From: Paraburkholderia sp.
GTDB taxonomy: Bacteria > Pseudomonadota > Gammaproteobacteria > Burkholderiales > Burkholderiaceae
Direction of reading: 5' to 3'
DNA length: 64,000 bases
Assembly: GCF_004298475.1 (NCBI RefSeq)
Contig: NZ_SCRP01000031.1
Location: 1 to 64,000, forward strand
The notes beneath the pieces are model-generated. The model saw nothing but the letters and a program-made list of their open reading frames with translations, made no database searches and was not told the DNA's origin. Position numbers and translations under genes: made by a program. Numbering within the stretch: the stretch's first letter is position 1; each line of letters begins with the position of its first letter. This document shows positions 33,567-42,329 of this stretch, piece by piece.

Positions 33567-34784
33567 ATGAGCGGCCAGCCTTCCTTTGCGGCAACGCCTT
33601 CCGCGCTCAAGGGCGTGCGTGTGATCGAAATGGGGCAGTTGATCGCGGGCCCGTTCGCCGGCAAGACGCTCGGCGAATTCGGCGCCGAGGTCATCAAGAT
33701 CGAGCCGCCTGGCGCGGGCGACCCGCTGCGCAACTGGCGTCTCATGAAGGAAGGCACATCGGTCTGGTGGCAGGTGCAGTCGCGCAACAAGCGTTCGCTG
33801 GCGCTCGACCTGCGCGAAGCAGAAGGGCAGGACATCGCGCGCAAGCTGATCGCCGAAGCCGACGTGCTCATCGAGAACTTCCGTCCCGGCACGCTCGAAG
33901 GCTGGGGCATGGGTTATGAGCAACTGGCCGCGCTGAACCCCGGGCTCATCATGCTGCGCATCTCCGGGTACGGTCAGACCGGGCCGTATCGCGATCTGCC
34001 GGGCTTCGGCTCGATCGGCGAGGCGATGGGCGGGCTGCGTCATCTGACCGGCGAGCCTGGCCGTGTGCCGGTGCGCTGCGGCATTTCTATCGGCGATACG
34101 CTTGCCGCATTGCATGGCGTGATCGGCGTGCTGACCGCGCTCTATCACCGCGATGCGAATGGCGGCCAGGGGCAGGTCATCGACGTTGCGTTGCACGAGG
34201 CCGTCTTCAACGTGATGGAAAGCCTGATTCCGGAGTACAGCGCGTTCGGCGCGGTGCGCGAAGCGGCCGGTAGCGCGCTGCCCGGCATCGCGCCGTCCAA
34301 CGCGTATCGCTGCGCCGACGGCTTTGTGCTCATCGCGGGCAACGGCGACAGCATCTTCAGGCGGCTGATGACGGCGATCGGCCGCAGCGATCTCGCCGAC
34401 GATCCCACGCTCGCCAACAACGCCGGCCGTGTGGCGCGCGTCGAGGAACTGGACCGCGCCATCGAAGCCTGGACCGCACCGCGTTCGAGCGCGGACGTGC
34501 TCGCCGCGCTCAGCGCCGCGCGCGTGCCGACGGGCAAGATCTACACGGCTCGCGATATCGCCGAGGACCCGCATTTCCGCGCGCGGGACATGATCCTGCG
34601 GCAGACCACGCGCGACGGCTACGACATCGACGTGCCGGGCATCGTGCCGAAGCTGGCGGCAACGCCGGGTTCCGTGCGCACGTCGGCACCGAAGCTCGGC
34701 GACGATACGGACGCGATCCTGCGCGAGATGGGACTGGCGGAGAGCCGGATTGCCGAACTGCGCGCGAAGGGAGCTATCGCATGA
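33567..34784 (+). CDS. CaiB/BaiF-type (family III) CoA transferase
   Basis: A 405-residue enzyme transferring CoA between carboxylic acids. The N-terminal Rossmann part (GVRVIEMGQLIAGPFAGKTLGEFGAEVIKIEPPGAGDPLRNW), NKRSLALDLRE, ENFRPGTLEGWGMGYEQL and ISGYGQTGPYRDLPGFG are family hallmarks. The presumed catalytic Asp lies in SIGDTLAALHG. The start at 33567 follows TCGAGGAG. It overlaps the lyase gene by four bases. Pairing with an HMG-CoA-lyase-like enzyme points to activation and cleavage of a branched dicarboxylic acid such as a hydroxymethylglutarate or citramalate. The substrate is not determined. Confidence 0.92.
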   Translation: MSGQPSFAATPSALKGVRVIEMGQLIAGPFAGKTLGEFGAEVIKIEPPGAGDPLRNWRLMKEGTSVWWQVQSRNKRSLALDLREAEGQDIARKLIAEADVLIENFRPGTLEGWGMGYEQLAALNPGLIMLRISGYGQTGPYRDLPGFGSIGEAMGGLRHLTGEPGRVPVRCGISIGDTLAALHGVIGVLTALYHRDANGGQGQVIDVALHEAVFNVMESLIPEYSAFGAVREAAGSALPGIAPSNAYRCADGFVLIAGNGDSIFRRLMTAIGRSDLADDPTLANNAGRVARVEELDRAIEAWTAPRSSADVLAALSAARVPTGKIYTARDIAEDPHFRARDMILRQTTRDGYDIDVPGIVPKLAATPGSVRTSAPKLGDDTDAILREMGLAESRIAELRAKGAIA

Positions 34785-35776
34785 CGATCTGGAACGGTGA
34801 ACGGCGGCGCGTCCATCTGCAGGAAGTCGGTACGCGTGACGGCTTTCAGGCAGAAAAAACGTTCGTTGCGACGGACGAAAAGATCGCGTTGATCAACGCG
34901 CTGTCGCATACCGGAGTATCGAAGATCGAAGTGACGGCGTTTGTCTCGCCGCAGGCGATTCCGGCCTTGCGCGATGCAGAAGTCGTGCTCAGCGAGATCG
35001 AGCGCGTGCCGGGTGTCGTCTATACGGCGCTCGTGCCCAACGTGCGTGGAGCCGAACGCGCGATCGAGGCGCGCGCGGACGAGCTGAACCTCGTGATGTC
35101 GGCAACCGTGAGCCACAACGTATCCAATCTGCGCATGACGCGCGAACAGTCTTTTCGCGGCTTGAAACAGGTTGCCGCGCTCGCGCGCGATGCGGGGATT
35201 GCGGTTAACATCTCGCTCTCGTGCGCCTTCGGATGCCCGATGGAAGGCGACGTACCGGATGCCGAGGTTTTCTTGTGGGTGCAACGTTTCGTCGAGGAAG
35301 CGGGCGCGCACGGCGTGACGCTGTGCGACACGACCGGCATGGCGTATCCGCAGCAGGTCGAAAGACTCACGGCGCAGTGCATCGCGCGCTGGCCGGAGAC
35401 CGGGTTCACGCTGCATTTCCACAATACGCGCGGCATGGGACTCGCGAATGTGCTCGCGGCGATCGATGCGGGCGCAACCCGTTTCGACGCGTCGCTCGGC
35501 GGCATTGGCGGTTGCCCGTATGCGCCGGGCGCGAGCGGTAATGTCTGCAGCGAGGAAATCGTGCACGCGCTCGAACTGATGGGCTACGACACGGGCGTCG
35601 ATCTTGGCGCGCTCCTCGCGGCGTCGAAGCGCCTGCCCGCGCTGATCGGGCATGACACGCCCGGCCAGATCGCAAAGGCGGGGCGGCGGCTCGATCTGCA
35701 TCCTCGGCCTGCGGATTTCGACGCGATCCTCGCGCGGGCCATCGAGCGCGAAGCCGTTTCTCGCCTGCAGGGCTGA
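34781..35776 (+). CDS. Hydroxymethylglutaryl-CoA lyase family protein
   Basis: A 331-residue TIM-barrel lyase of the HMGL-like family. EVGTRDGFQAEKTF (metal and acyl-CoA site with catalytic Arg-Asp), LHFHNTRGMGLANVLAAIDAG with the metal-binding His pair, and the signature GGIGGCPYAPGASGN with the active-site Cys are present. It cleaves a 3-hydroxyacyl-CoA to acetyl-CoA or pyruvate and a partner. The overlap with the CoA-transferase gene (ATGA) suggests a two-step pathway. Citramalyl-CoA lyase activity is possible. Confidence 0.92.
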   Translation: MTIWNGERRRVHLQEVGTRDGFQAEKTFVATDEKIALINALSHTGVSKIEVTAFVSPQAIPALRDAEVVLSEIERVPGVVYTALVPNVRGAERAIEARADELNLVMSATVSHNVSNLRMTREQSFRGLKQVAALARDAGIAVNISLSCAFGCPMEGDVPDAEVFLWVQRFVEEAGAHGVTLCDTTGMAYPQQVERLTAQCIARWPETGFTLHFHNTRGMGLANVLAAIDAGATRFDASLGGIGGCPYAPGASGNVCSEEIVHALELMGYDTGVDLGALLAASKRLPALIGHDTPGQIAKAGRRLDLHPRPADFDAILARAIEREAVSRLQG

Positions 35777-35824
35777 CGTGCTTTATTTATAAAAAACATC
35801 GAACATCAATCAGGAGACGACATC

Positions 35825-35908
35825 ATGCAAACCACCTCTGGCGCTCAGCCGCCGCATTCCGCCGCAAGCGCGCATAGCGCATATAACGGCACGACCTCAC
35901 CCGGTTGA
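35825..35908 (+). CDS. 27-codon open frame with strong ribosome-binding site
   Basis: An ATG nine bases after AGGAGACG opens a 27-residue frame (MQTTSGAQPPHSAASAHSA...), rich in Ala, Ser and His, which ends at a TGA. It looks like the unstructured N-terminus of a larger protein, for example a transporter, whose remainder is missing. The rest of the 35777-36126 gap shows no other gene. A real small protein is possible but less likely than a deletion scar. Confidence 0.3.
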   Translation: MQTTSGAQPPHSAASAHSAYNGTTSPG

Positions 35909-36126
35909 AAGCCGAAGCGGGCAGCGCCCGCTCGATGCCGCGGCAAGCATTCGCTTATCTGGGTTTAAACGAAGTGCCTCGCCGTGTCGGCTCCGATAAG
36001 CTGCATGCTGTGTCGCGTATCAATGCCTGCCGATACAGCGCGTGGCGATTTGCGTTGCCTTGCGAGCGCGCGCCGCATCGGTCATCCATCGCATTCATAT
36101 CTCACAACATGTAATGAGGCATCACG

Positions 36127-37524
36127 ATGTCCATTGAAAAGTCCGCGGAAATTGCCGCCCGCTTCGACCGGCTGCCGCCGTCGCGCACCGTCTGGTCGAT
36201 GGTGATCCTGCTCTCGCTCGGCGGCGTGTTCGAGTTCTACGATCTGTTCTTTACCGGCTATGTCGCGCCGGGCATGGTGCATTCGGGGCTCTTCACGCCC
36301 GAGTCGCTCGGCTTTTTCTCGGCGCTCGGGCCACTCAAGGTGGCGGGCTTCGGCACCTTCGTGTTTTCGACGTTCGCCGGGCTGTGGATCGGCGCGCTCG
36401 TGTTCGGCCAGGTGGCCGACCGCTTCGGGCGCCGCATCATCTTTACGTGGTCGCTGATCTGGTACATCGCGTGCACGGCCATCATGGCGTTCCAGACGAC
36501 CGGGCAAGCGCTGAATATCTGGCGCTTCGTGGCCGGTATCGGCATCGGCATCGAACTCGTCACGATCGACACGTATATCTGCGAGCTGATTCCGAATGCC
36601 GAACGCGGGCGTGCCTATGCGGTCAACCAGCTCATTACGTTCAGCGTGGTGCCCGTGGTGGCGTTTCTCGCGTTCATTTTGAAGAACACGCACCCAATCG
36701 GCCTCGATTACTGGCGCGTCGTGATTCTCATCGGCTCGGTGGGTGCAATCGTCGTGTGGTTTCTGCGCCGCAGTATTCCGGAGAGCCCGCGCTGGCTCGC
36801 GCGCCACGGTCGCGTTGAAGAAGCGGAGCGCATCGTCGCGGAGATCGAGCGCCGTGTCGCCGCCGAAAAAGGAATCACGCTGCCGCCGCCCGGGCTCATC
36901 AAGGTCGAGAAGGGCGGCCATGGCTCGCTCATCGAAGTGCTGCGCCCGCCCTACCTGCGGCGCACGGTTCTCCTCTCGATCTTCAACATGGCACAGGTGA
37001 TCGGCTTTTACGGATTCGCCGCGTGGGTGCCGACACTGCTGATCAGCCGCGGCGTGCATGTGACGGAGAGCCTTGGTTATGCGTTCGTGATTGCAATCGC
37101 CAACCCGTTCGGGCCGCTGCTTGGCGTCTGGTTCGCGGACAAGGTCGAACGCAAGACGCAGATCGTCGGCGGCCTCGCGATCATGGCGGTTGTGATCGCA
37201 CTCTTCTCGCAGGCCTCGGAGCCGTCCGTTCTGATCGTGCTCGGCGTGATCTTCACGCTGGCGGCGAACGTGATGTCTTACGCTTACCACGGCTACCAGG
37301 CCGAGCTTTATCCCACCCGCGTACGCGCCCGCGCAGTCGGCTTCGTGTATTCGTGGAGCCGGATTGCGGCGGCGTTCGCCGGTCTCGCAATCGGCATCCT
37401 GTTGCATCACTACGGTGTGCCGGGCGTGGCGGCTTTCATCGGTATGGCGATGCTCGTCGGGATCGTGATGACGCTGCTCGGACCGAATACTCGCGGCCTC
37501 GCCCTCGAAGAGATCAGCCACTGA
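36127..37524 (+). CDS. MFS transporter (metabolite:H+ symporter type)
   Basis: A 465-residue inner-membrane carrier with 12 predicted helices and the sugar/metabolite MFS marks: GQVADRFGRRIIF loop 2-3 motif, RFVAGIGIGIELVTIDTYICELIPNAERGRAYA, PESPRWLARHGR between helices 6 and 7, YPTRVRARAVGF. It lies after the CoA-transferase/lyase genes on the same strand and could import their substrate. The substrate is not deducible. A 47-base hairpin follows the stop. Confidence 0.92.
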   Translation: MSIEKSAEIAARFDRLPPSRTVWSMVILLSLGGVFEFYDLFFTGYVAPGMVHSGLFTPESLGFFSALGPLKVAGFGTFVFSTFAGLWIGALVFGQVADRFGRRIIFTWSLIWYIACTAIMAFQTTGQALNIWRFVAGIGIGIELVTIDTYICELIPNAERGRAYAVNQLITFSVVPVVAFLAFILKNTHPIGLDYWRVVILIGSVGAIVVWFLRRSIPESPRWLARHGRVEEAERIVAEIERRVAAEKGITLPPPGLIKVEKGGHGSLIEVLRPPYLRRTVLLSIFNMAQVIGFYGFAAWVPTLLISRGVHVTESLGYAFVIAIANPFGPLLGVWFADKVERKTQIVGGLAIMAVVIALFSQASEPSVLIVLGVIFTLAANVMSYAYHGYQAELYPTRVRARAVGFVYSWSRIAAAFAGLAIGILLHHYGVPGVAAFIGMAMLVGIVMTLLGPNTRGLALEEISH

Positions 37525-37541
37525 GTGTGCGAAAAACGACG

Positions 37542-37588
37542 CATGCCGCCGCATTCCGCCCGTTCATATGGCGGCATGCGGCGGCATG
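37542..37588 (+). terminator. Long inverted repeat between convergent MFS and SDR genes
   Basis: CATGCCGCCGCAT (37542-37554) and ATGCGGCGGCATG (37576-37588) pair perfectly, and the spacer holds an inner CCGCC/GGCGG stem. It starts 18 bases after the MFS stop and 53 bases from the SDR stop. No T-run on either side, so it may be a bidirectional terminator or an mRNA 3'-end stabiliser. Confidence 0.5.
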
Positions 37589-37640
37589 ACTGTGTTGCGG
37601 ATAACGTGCGATCCGCAGTTAGCGGATTGCCGAATTCCGC

Positions 37641-38450
37641 TTAGCGTTCTTGCGCCGTTGCAGCGTAGCGCGGCGCGGGGACATTGCTCGACAGGTGCGC
37701 CGACATGTTCCGGCGCGCGGCCTCGTAAGCCTCCCATTCCTCCACTGCGTGCAGCGACGGGATCGTCACGACCTCGCCGCGGTCGAAGCCGGTCAGCGCG
37801 GCGTCGACCATGTCTTCAGCCGACATGACGATTTCCTGGGGCAGATGTTCGAGCGGCAGGCCGCCGGTTTGCCAGAAATCGGTTGCGGTCGCACCGGGCA
37901 GGACGGCCTGGATCTGAACGCCCTTGCTGGCGAGTTCGTGATGCAGCGACTGGCTGAAGGCCAGGACGAAGGCCTTGCTGCCGCCATAGACGCCGTTGAG
38001 AATCTCCGGCGCGATCCCGACAATGGACGAGATGTTGATGATGGCCCCCTTGCCGCGCGCGACGAATCCCGGAACCGCTGCATACGTGAGGCGCGTGAGT
38101 GCGGTGACGTTCAGGTCGATCATCTGGCTCATGGCATCGACGTCGCTTTCGAGCAGCGGACGATGCGTGCCGACACCTGCGTTGTTGACCAGCAAAGTGA
38201 TGCTCGCGTCGCGCTTCAATGTTGCTTCGACGGCGAGGACGGCGTTCCGGTCGGTCAGATCGGCTTCGACGATCTCGACGTTCTGGTGCGTCTCGTCGGT
38301 GATGCGGCGCGCGAGGGCGGCGAGGCGCGTGCGGTTGCGGGCAACGAGAATCAGGTCGTAGCCGCGTCGCGCCAGCCGGTCCGCGTAAATAGCGCCAATG
38401 CCGGACGATGCGCCGGTAATGAGCGCCGTACCCTGGTGAGCTTGCGTCAT
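37641..38450 (-). CDS. Short-chain dehydrogenase/reductase
   Basis: A 269-residue NAD(P)-dependent oxidoreductase. The cofactor motif is TGASSGIG at residues 13-20, NNAG follows near 90, catalytic Ser is in NISSIVG and the YxxxK pair in YGGSK. The Arg-rich VARNRTRL after the second strand favours NADPH. The substrate is unknown. It is divergent from the GlxA-type regulator with a shared 119-base regulatory gap. Confidence 0.92.
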   Translation of the reverse strand: MTQAHQGTALITGASSGIGAIYADRLARRGYDLILVARNRTRLAALARRITDETHQNVEIVEADLTDRNAVLAVEATLKRDASITLLVNNAGVGTHRPLLESDVDAMSQMIDLNVTALTRLTYAAVPGFVARGKGAIINISSIVGIAPEILNGVYGGSKAFVLAFSQSLHHELASKGVQIQAVLPGATATDFWQTGGLPLEHLPQEIVMSAEDMVDAALTGFDRGEVVTIPSLHAVEEWEAYEAARRNMSAHLSSNVPAPRYAATAQER

Positions 38451-38521
38451 GATGTAACTCCCTTTCAGAGATCTTCACGGATTGCGTGAAGCGATTCTGG
38501 CTTCGTTTGACGGTGGCGGAA

Positions 38522-38550
38522 ATGACGTATATGGTCATGATTTAGGTCAT
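38522..38550. promoter_or_regulatory. Three GTCAT half-sites at 12-base intervals between SDR and GlxA-type genes
   Basis: ATGAC (38522-38526), GTCAT (38534-38538) and GTCAT (38546-38550) are exactly 12 bases apart; the last two are extended to GGTCAT. This spacing and position suit binding by an AraC-type dimer. Confidence 0.45.
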
Positions 38551-38569
38551 TCCTCCACGGGAGGCGGAC

Positions 38570-39517
38570 GTGCACCGCATTGGCTTTCTTTTAAGCGACG
38601 GCTTCCAGATCATGGCGCTCGCGACCCAGACCGTTTTCGAGTGCGCGAACATGGTCGCGGGCGAGCCCTTCTACAAGCTCGAAAATTTTTCGGCCGAAGG
38701 CGGCGACGTGCGTTCGTCGCTTGGCATGACCGTGGGCACGCGGCCGTTGCGAATACGCGTTGCGGTCGATACCTGGATGGTGGCGGGCGTTACCGATCCG
38801 CTCACGTCGCCCGCGCCTGCCGACGTGCTCGCGTTTCTGCGCAAGGCGGCTGGACGCAGCCGCCGCATCGCGGGCATCTGCACGGGCGGGTTCGTGCTGG
38901 CCGAAGCCGGGTTGCTCGCGAAACGGCGCGCCACGACGCATTGGGCTTTCGCACGTGACTTGCAGAAGCGCTTTCCGGACATTCGCGTGGAAGACGACCG
39001 CATCTACATTGTGGATGGCACGATCTGGACTTCCGCCGGGATGACCGCGGGCCTCGATCTTGCACTGGCGATGGTGGAGAAGGATCTGGGTGCTGAAGCG
39101 GCGCGCTCGGTGGCGCACAAGCTGGTCATGAATCAGCGGCGCTCGGGCGGGCAGTCGCAGCACTCTGAAATGCTGGATCTTGCGCCGAAATCGGACCGAA
39201 TCCAGGACGCGTTGAACTATGCGCGCAAGCACCTGAAACGGGCGCTGAGCGTCGAGGAACTGGCTGAGTCGGTGCACCTGAGTCCGCGCCAGTTCAGCCG
39301 GGTATTCACGCTTGAAACGGGCAAATCGCCCGCGAAGGCGATAGAAGGGCTACGGCTTGAAGCGGCACGCCTGATGATCGAACAAAGCCGGCATCCACTC
39401 GATGTGATCGCAACGGAAACCGGCTTTCGCGATCGTCGCCACATGCGTGAAGCCTTCCTGCGTGGATTTGGACGGCCGCCGCAGGCTGTGCGGCGCGACG
39501 TGCGTGAGTCCGATTAA
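38570..39517 (+). CDS. GlxA-family AraC-type regulator with DJ-1/PfpI-like domain
   Basis: A 315-residue regulator. Residues 1-185 are a class I glutamine-amidotransferase-like domain with the nucleophile-elbow Cys in IAGICTGGFVLAEAGLL. The C-terminal AraC HTH (about 215-312) reads LSVEELAESVHLSPRQFSRVFTLETGKSPAKAIEGLRLEAARLMI, then DVIATETGFRDRRHMREAFLRGFGRPP. It is divergent from the SDR gene, its likely target. The translation start may vary. GGAGGCG precedes the chosen codon, a GTG-type start giving HRIGFLLSDGFQIMA. Confidence 0.9.
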   Translation: MHRIGFLLSDGFQIMALATQTVFECANMVAGEPFYKLENFSAEGGDVRSSLGMTVGTRPLRIRVAVDTWMVAGVTDPLTSPAPADVLAFLRKAAGRSRRIAGICTGGFVLAEAGLLAKRRATTHWAFARDLQKRFPDIRVEDDRIYIVDGTIWTSAGMTAGLDLALAMVEKDLGAEAARSVAHKLVMNQRRSGGQSQHSEMLDLAPKSDRIQDALNYARKHLKRALSVEELAESVHLSPRQFSRVFTLETGKSPAKAIEGLRLEAARLMIEQSRHPLDVIATETGFRDRRHMREAFLRGFGRPPQAVRRDVRESD

Positions 39518-39570
39518 GCCTCACGCGTCGCGCTTTATGCCGATTTAAGCGACATGCGGATGCACGCCGC

Positions 39571-40686
39571 TCAGGCCGCAGCGCTTTCGAGCGCCGGATA
39601 ATCCGTGAGCCCCTTCGCACCGCCGCCGAACAGCGTCTCGCGATGATGTTGCGCGAGCGGTGCGCCAACGCGCAGACGCTGCACCAGATCCGGATTGGAG
39701 ACGAACGGGCGGCCGAATGCGATGAGATCGGCCCAGCCCGCTTCGATGGCCTCACGCGCACGTTCGCCGGTGTATCTGCCCGCATAGATCAGCACGCCGG
39801 GATAGGCCGCGCGCAGCTTGCGTTTGAAGTCGGGCGCCATATGCGGGGCGTCGTCCCAGTCGGCTTCCGCGATATGAATGTAGGCCACGCCGATTTTGCC
39901 GAGCAACCGGGCCGCCGCGAGATAAGTCGTTTCCGGATCGGCATCTTTGCAGCCGTTGAGCGTGGTGAGCGGCGCGAGCCGGATGCCGACGCGGTGCGCG
40001 TCGCCCGTGCCGTCGATGAGTGCGTGCGCAACCTCGTCAAGAAAGCGCAGACGGTTTTCGAGCGATCCGCCGTAGGCGTCGGTGCGTGTGTTCGCGCCGG
40101 AATCGATGAACTGGTTGACGAGATAGCCATTCGCCGCATGCAATTCGACACCGTCAAAACCCGCCTCGATGGCATTGCGCGCGGCCACGCGGTACTGGTT
40201 CACGATTTCGCCGATTTCATCCACGGTGAGCGCGCGCGGCTCGGAGGCCTGCACGAAACCCGGCACGCTGTCTTCCGCGCTGGCGATGAACACCTTCACG
40301 CCTTCGGCCTGAAGAGGCGAAGACGATACCGGTTGCCGGCCGCCCAGCAGGCTCGTATGGCTCAGCCGGCCAACGTGCCAGAGCTGCGCGAAGATATGGC
40401 CGCCTTTGGCATGCACCGCATCCGTTACCTTGCGCCATCCTTCGATCTGGCCGGGTGTGTGAATGCCGGGCGTCCACGCGTAACCCTTGCCGAGCGGCGC
40501 GACATACGTACCCTCGCCCACGATGAGCCCGGCGTCGGCGCGCTGAGCATAATATTCGGCCATCAGGTCGTTGGCCTCGTCGCCGGGCTGGCTCGCGCGC
40601 GAGCGCGTCATCGGCGGCATCACGATGCGGTTGGGCAGCGTCAGCGCGCCGAGTTTGAGTGGCTGGAAAAGCGGATCACGGTTCAT
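39571..40686 (-). CDS. Old Yellow Enzyme family alkene reductase (NemA-like)
   Basis: A 371-residue FMN-dependent ene-reductase. It starts PLFQPLKLGALTLPNRIVMPPMTRSRA; the substrate-binding His/Asn pair is in VELHAANGYLVNQF, followed by DAYGGSLENRLRF and AFGRPFVSNPDLVQRL. It reduces activated alkenes, nitro compounds or quinones with NADPH. The start at 40686 is preferred over an ATG 36 bases earlier, as family members begin close to here and AGGAAA lies upstream. It is the last of five minus-strand genes. Confidence 0.93.
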   Translation of the reverse strand: MNRDPLFQPLKLGALTLPNRIVMPPMTRSRASQPGDEANDLMAEYYAQRADAGLIVGEGTYVAPLGKGYAWTPGIHTPGQIEGWRKVTDAVHAKGGHIFAQLWHVGRLSHTSLLGGRQPVSSSPLQAEGVKVFIASAEDSVPGFVQASEPRALTVDEIGEIVNQYRVAARNAIEAGFDGVELHAANGYLVNQFIDSGANTRTDAYGGSLENRLRFLDEVAHALIDGTGDAHRVGIRLAPLTTLNGCKDADPETTYLAAARLLGKIGVAYIHIAEADWDDAPHMAPDFKRKLRAAYPGVLIYAGRYTGERAREAIEAGWADLIAFGRPFVSNPDLVQRLRVGAPLAQHHRETLFGGGAKGLTDYPALESAAA

Positions 40687-40702
40687 GCTGTATTTCCTGA
40701 TC

Positions 40703-40730
40703 GGGTTTGCGCGGGTTTGCACGGGTTTGC
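40703..40730. repeat. Three tandem GGGTTTGC units, 10-bp period
   Basis: GGGTTTGC at 40703-40710, 40713-40720 and 40723-40730, just upstream of the alkene-reductase start. One unit per helical turn suggests a protein-binding or slipped-strand element. Function not known. Confidence 0.6.
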
Positions 40731-40770
40731 AATTTCTTTACCGCGAACGTTCAAAACGAGTTTCGGTGGA

Positions 40771-41577
40771 TTAGTCCCACTGCGGCGCAAGACCGTCGGG
40801 GCTCACTTCGCGGCCACCGCGTTCGAGCGCCGCGATCCGGGCCATGTCGTCGTCGGTCAGCTTCAGGGTTTGCGCGAGCAGGTTGCTGGCGAGGTTTTCG
40901 CGCTTCGTCGACGAAGGAATGACCGAATAACCGAGGCGCAGCGCCCAGGCGAGTGCCACCTGAGCCGGTGTCGCGTTGCGCTGTCCGGCGATTTCGCGGA
41001 TCACCGGATCGCCGAGCACCTTGCCATACGCGAGCGTCATGTACGACGTGACGTGAATGCCTTCGTGCTGAAGGAACTCAACGAGCTTGCGGTTTTGCAG
41101 ATACGGGCTGAGCTCGATCTGGTTGGTTGCGATGTTCTCTTTACCGACTACGGCGATTGCCTGCTTCGTCAGTTCGATATTGAAGTTGGACACGCCGATT
41201 TGCTTCGTGAGCCCTTGCGACTTCGCCTCGGCGAGCGCGCTCATGAATTCCTCAAGCGAGACGCCGTTGTTCGGCGCGGGCCAGTGAATGAGCGTGAGGT
41301 CCACTTCGTCGGTGCGCAGCTTTTTCAGGCTTTCCTTGAGGCTCGGCACCAGCTTTTCACGGGCGTAGTTGTCGATCCAGATTTTGGTCGTGAGGAAGAG
41401 GTCTTTGCGTGCGATGCCGGATGCCGCAATTGCCTCGCCGACTTCGGCTTCGTTGCCGTAAATCTGCGCGGTGTCGATGGCGCGGTAGCCCGCTTCAAGA
41501 CCGTTGCGCACCGAATCGATAACGACCTGGCCTTGCAGACGGAACGTGCCGAGGCCGAATGCGGGAATGTTGCTCAT
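40771..41577 (-). CDS. dkgB: Aldo/keto reductase (DkgB-like)
   Basis: A 268-residue NADPH-dependent reductase. The catalytic tetrad is visible: Asp and Tyr in [15 protein letters not shown], Lys in LTTKIW, His in LIHWP. The IGVSNF and [16 protein letters not shown] segments fit the 2,5-diketo-D-gluconate reductase B group, which also reduces methylglyoxal and other reactive aldehydes. Upstream (41670-41690) is a TTTGA-N7-TCAAA palindrome like that at the nearby LysR promoter, predicting induction by that regulator. The next gene on the strand is the alkene reductase, 84 bases on. Confidence 0.93.
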   Translation of the reverse strand: MSNIPAFGLGTFRLQGQVVIDSVRNGLEAGYRAIDTAQIYGNEAEVGEAIAASGIARKDLFLTTKIWIDNYAREKLVPSLKESLKKLRTDEVDLTLIHWPAPNNGVSLEEFMSALAEAKSQGLTKQIGVSNFNIELTKQAIAVVGKENIATNQIELSPYLQNRKLVEFLQHEGIHVTSYMTLAYGKVLGDPVIREIAGQRNATPAQVALAWALRLGYSVIPSSTKRENLASNLLAQTLKLTDDDMARIAALERGGREVSPDGLAPQWD

Positions 41578-41669
41578 GAGGTTCTCCGGGGCAGTGAGGG
41601 AAAGGAGATGTCGATGGAGGAATTGTGCTGAATCCGATCTATGCGAAAAAGATCGATAAACGCTAAATA

Positions 41670-41690
41670 CATTTGAATAAAAATCAAATG
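41670..41690. promoter_or_regulatory. LysR-type operator upstream of the aldo/keto reductase
   Basis: CATTTGA (41670-41676) and TCAAATG (41684-41690) form a perfect inverted repeat with seven bases between; core TTTGA-N7-TCAAA. It is 93-113 bases before the reductase start, a normal place for an LTTR recognition site. It partly overlaps the end of the small membrane-protein gene. Confidence 0.6.
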
Positions 41691-41938
41691 TTGACCGGCG
41701 GAAGATCGCGTGCCGAATTGCGCTGTGGATACCGGCGCTGCAGGGCGATCTGCAGGAACACCAGCGCGAGGCCCGATGCGGCGATCAGCGCGCCGACGAT
41801 GGGCACCGCGGCATAACTGAAGCCCGCGGAAATCGCCGCGCCGCCTGCCGCCGCGCCCATGGCGAGCGCCAGCAACGAAAGCCATGCGCTGCCGGGTTGC
41901 CCTGACTGATCGGGCTTCGATAGTTGCGCCGCGTTCAT
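41684..41938 (-). CDS. Small membrane protein
   Basis: 84 residues with a Gln/Ser-rich start ([14 protein letters not shown]) and two hydrophobic helices ([19 protein letters not shown] and [23 protein letters not shown]), ending in a basic tail. Family not recognised. The ATG at 41938 is supported by GGAG seven bases upstream. It sits between the MoaF-like and reductase genes in the minus-strand set. Confidence 0.65.
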   Translation of the reverse strand: MNAAQLSKPDQSGQPGSAWLSLLALAMGAAAGGAAISAGFSYAAVPIVGALIAASGLALVFLQIALQRRYPQRNSARDLPPVNI

Positions 41939-41961
41939 GCCGTTTTCTCCGTCATGTCTCT

Positions 41962-42297
41962 TCAGACTGCGCTCAGACTGCCTTCGAGCCGGTAGAAGTC
42001 GAGCGACGGCGCGGTGAAGAACGATCGCGACGTACCGGCCGCGAAGTCGTCGATATGCACGACTGTCGCCCTGTTGGCTTCCTGCCACGAGATCGCATAG
42101 ATCTCGCCGGTGACGTGCTGCCACGTATAGGCGACTTCGCCCGTTGCGCCCGCGAAATCGCCTTCGGTGATCTCGTAGCGCATGTGGATGCCGTCCTCGG
42201 CATAGGCGTTGATTGCCGTGAGGCCGTCGTAGCGGACTTCGAAGGACTTGCCTGCGAACGGGGGACGTGACTGGGTAGGGTGAATCGATGCATTCAT
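41962..42297 (-). CDS. MoaF-like domain protein
   Basis: A 111-residue protein with a small calycin-like beta-barrel pattern: FEVRYDGLTAINAYAEDGIHMRYEITEGDFAGATGEVAYTW in alternating strands, then IYAISWQEANRATVVHIDDF. This matches the single-domain MoaF-related proteins often found next to oxidoreductases. No enzyme activity is known. It may bind a small molecule. It lies 23 bases before the small membrane-protein gene and 32 after the MFS gene. Confidence 0.75.
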   Translation of the reverse strand: MNASIHPTQSRPPFAGKSFEVRYDGLTAINAYAEDGIHMRYEITEGDFAGATGEVAYTWQHVTGEIYAISWQEANRATVVHIDDFAAGTSRSFFTAPSLDFYRLEGSLSAV

Positions 42298-42329
42298 GCC
42301 GGTGGTCTCCTGCTAACTGGGAAAAGGGT

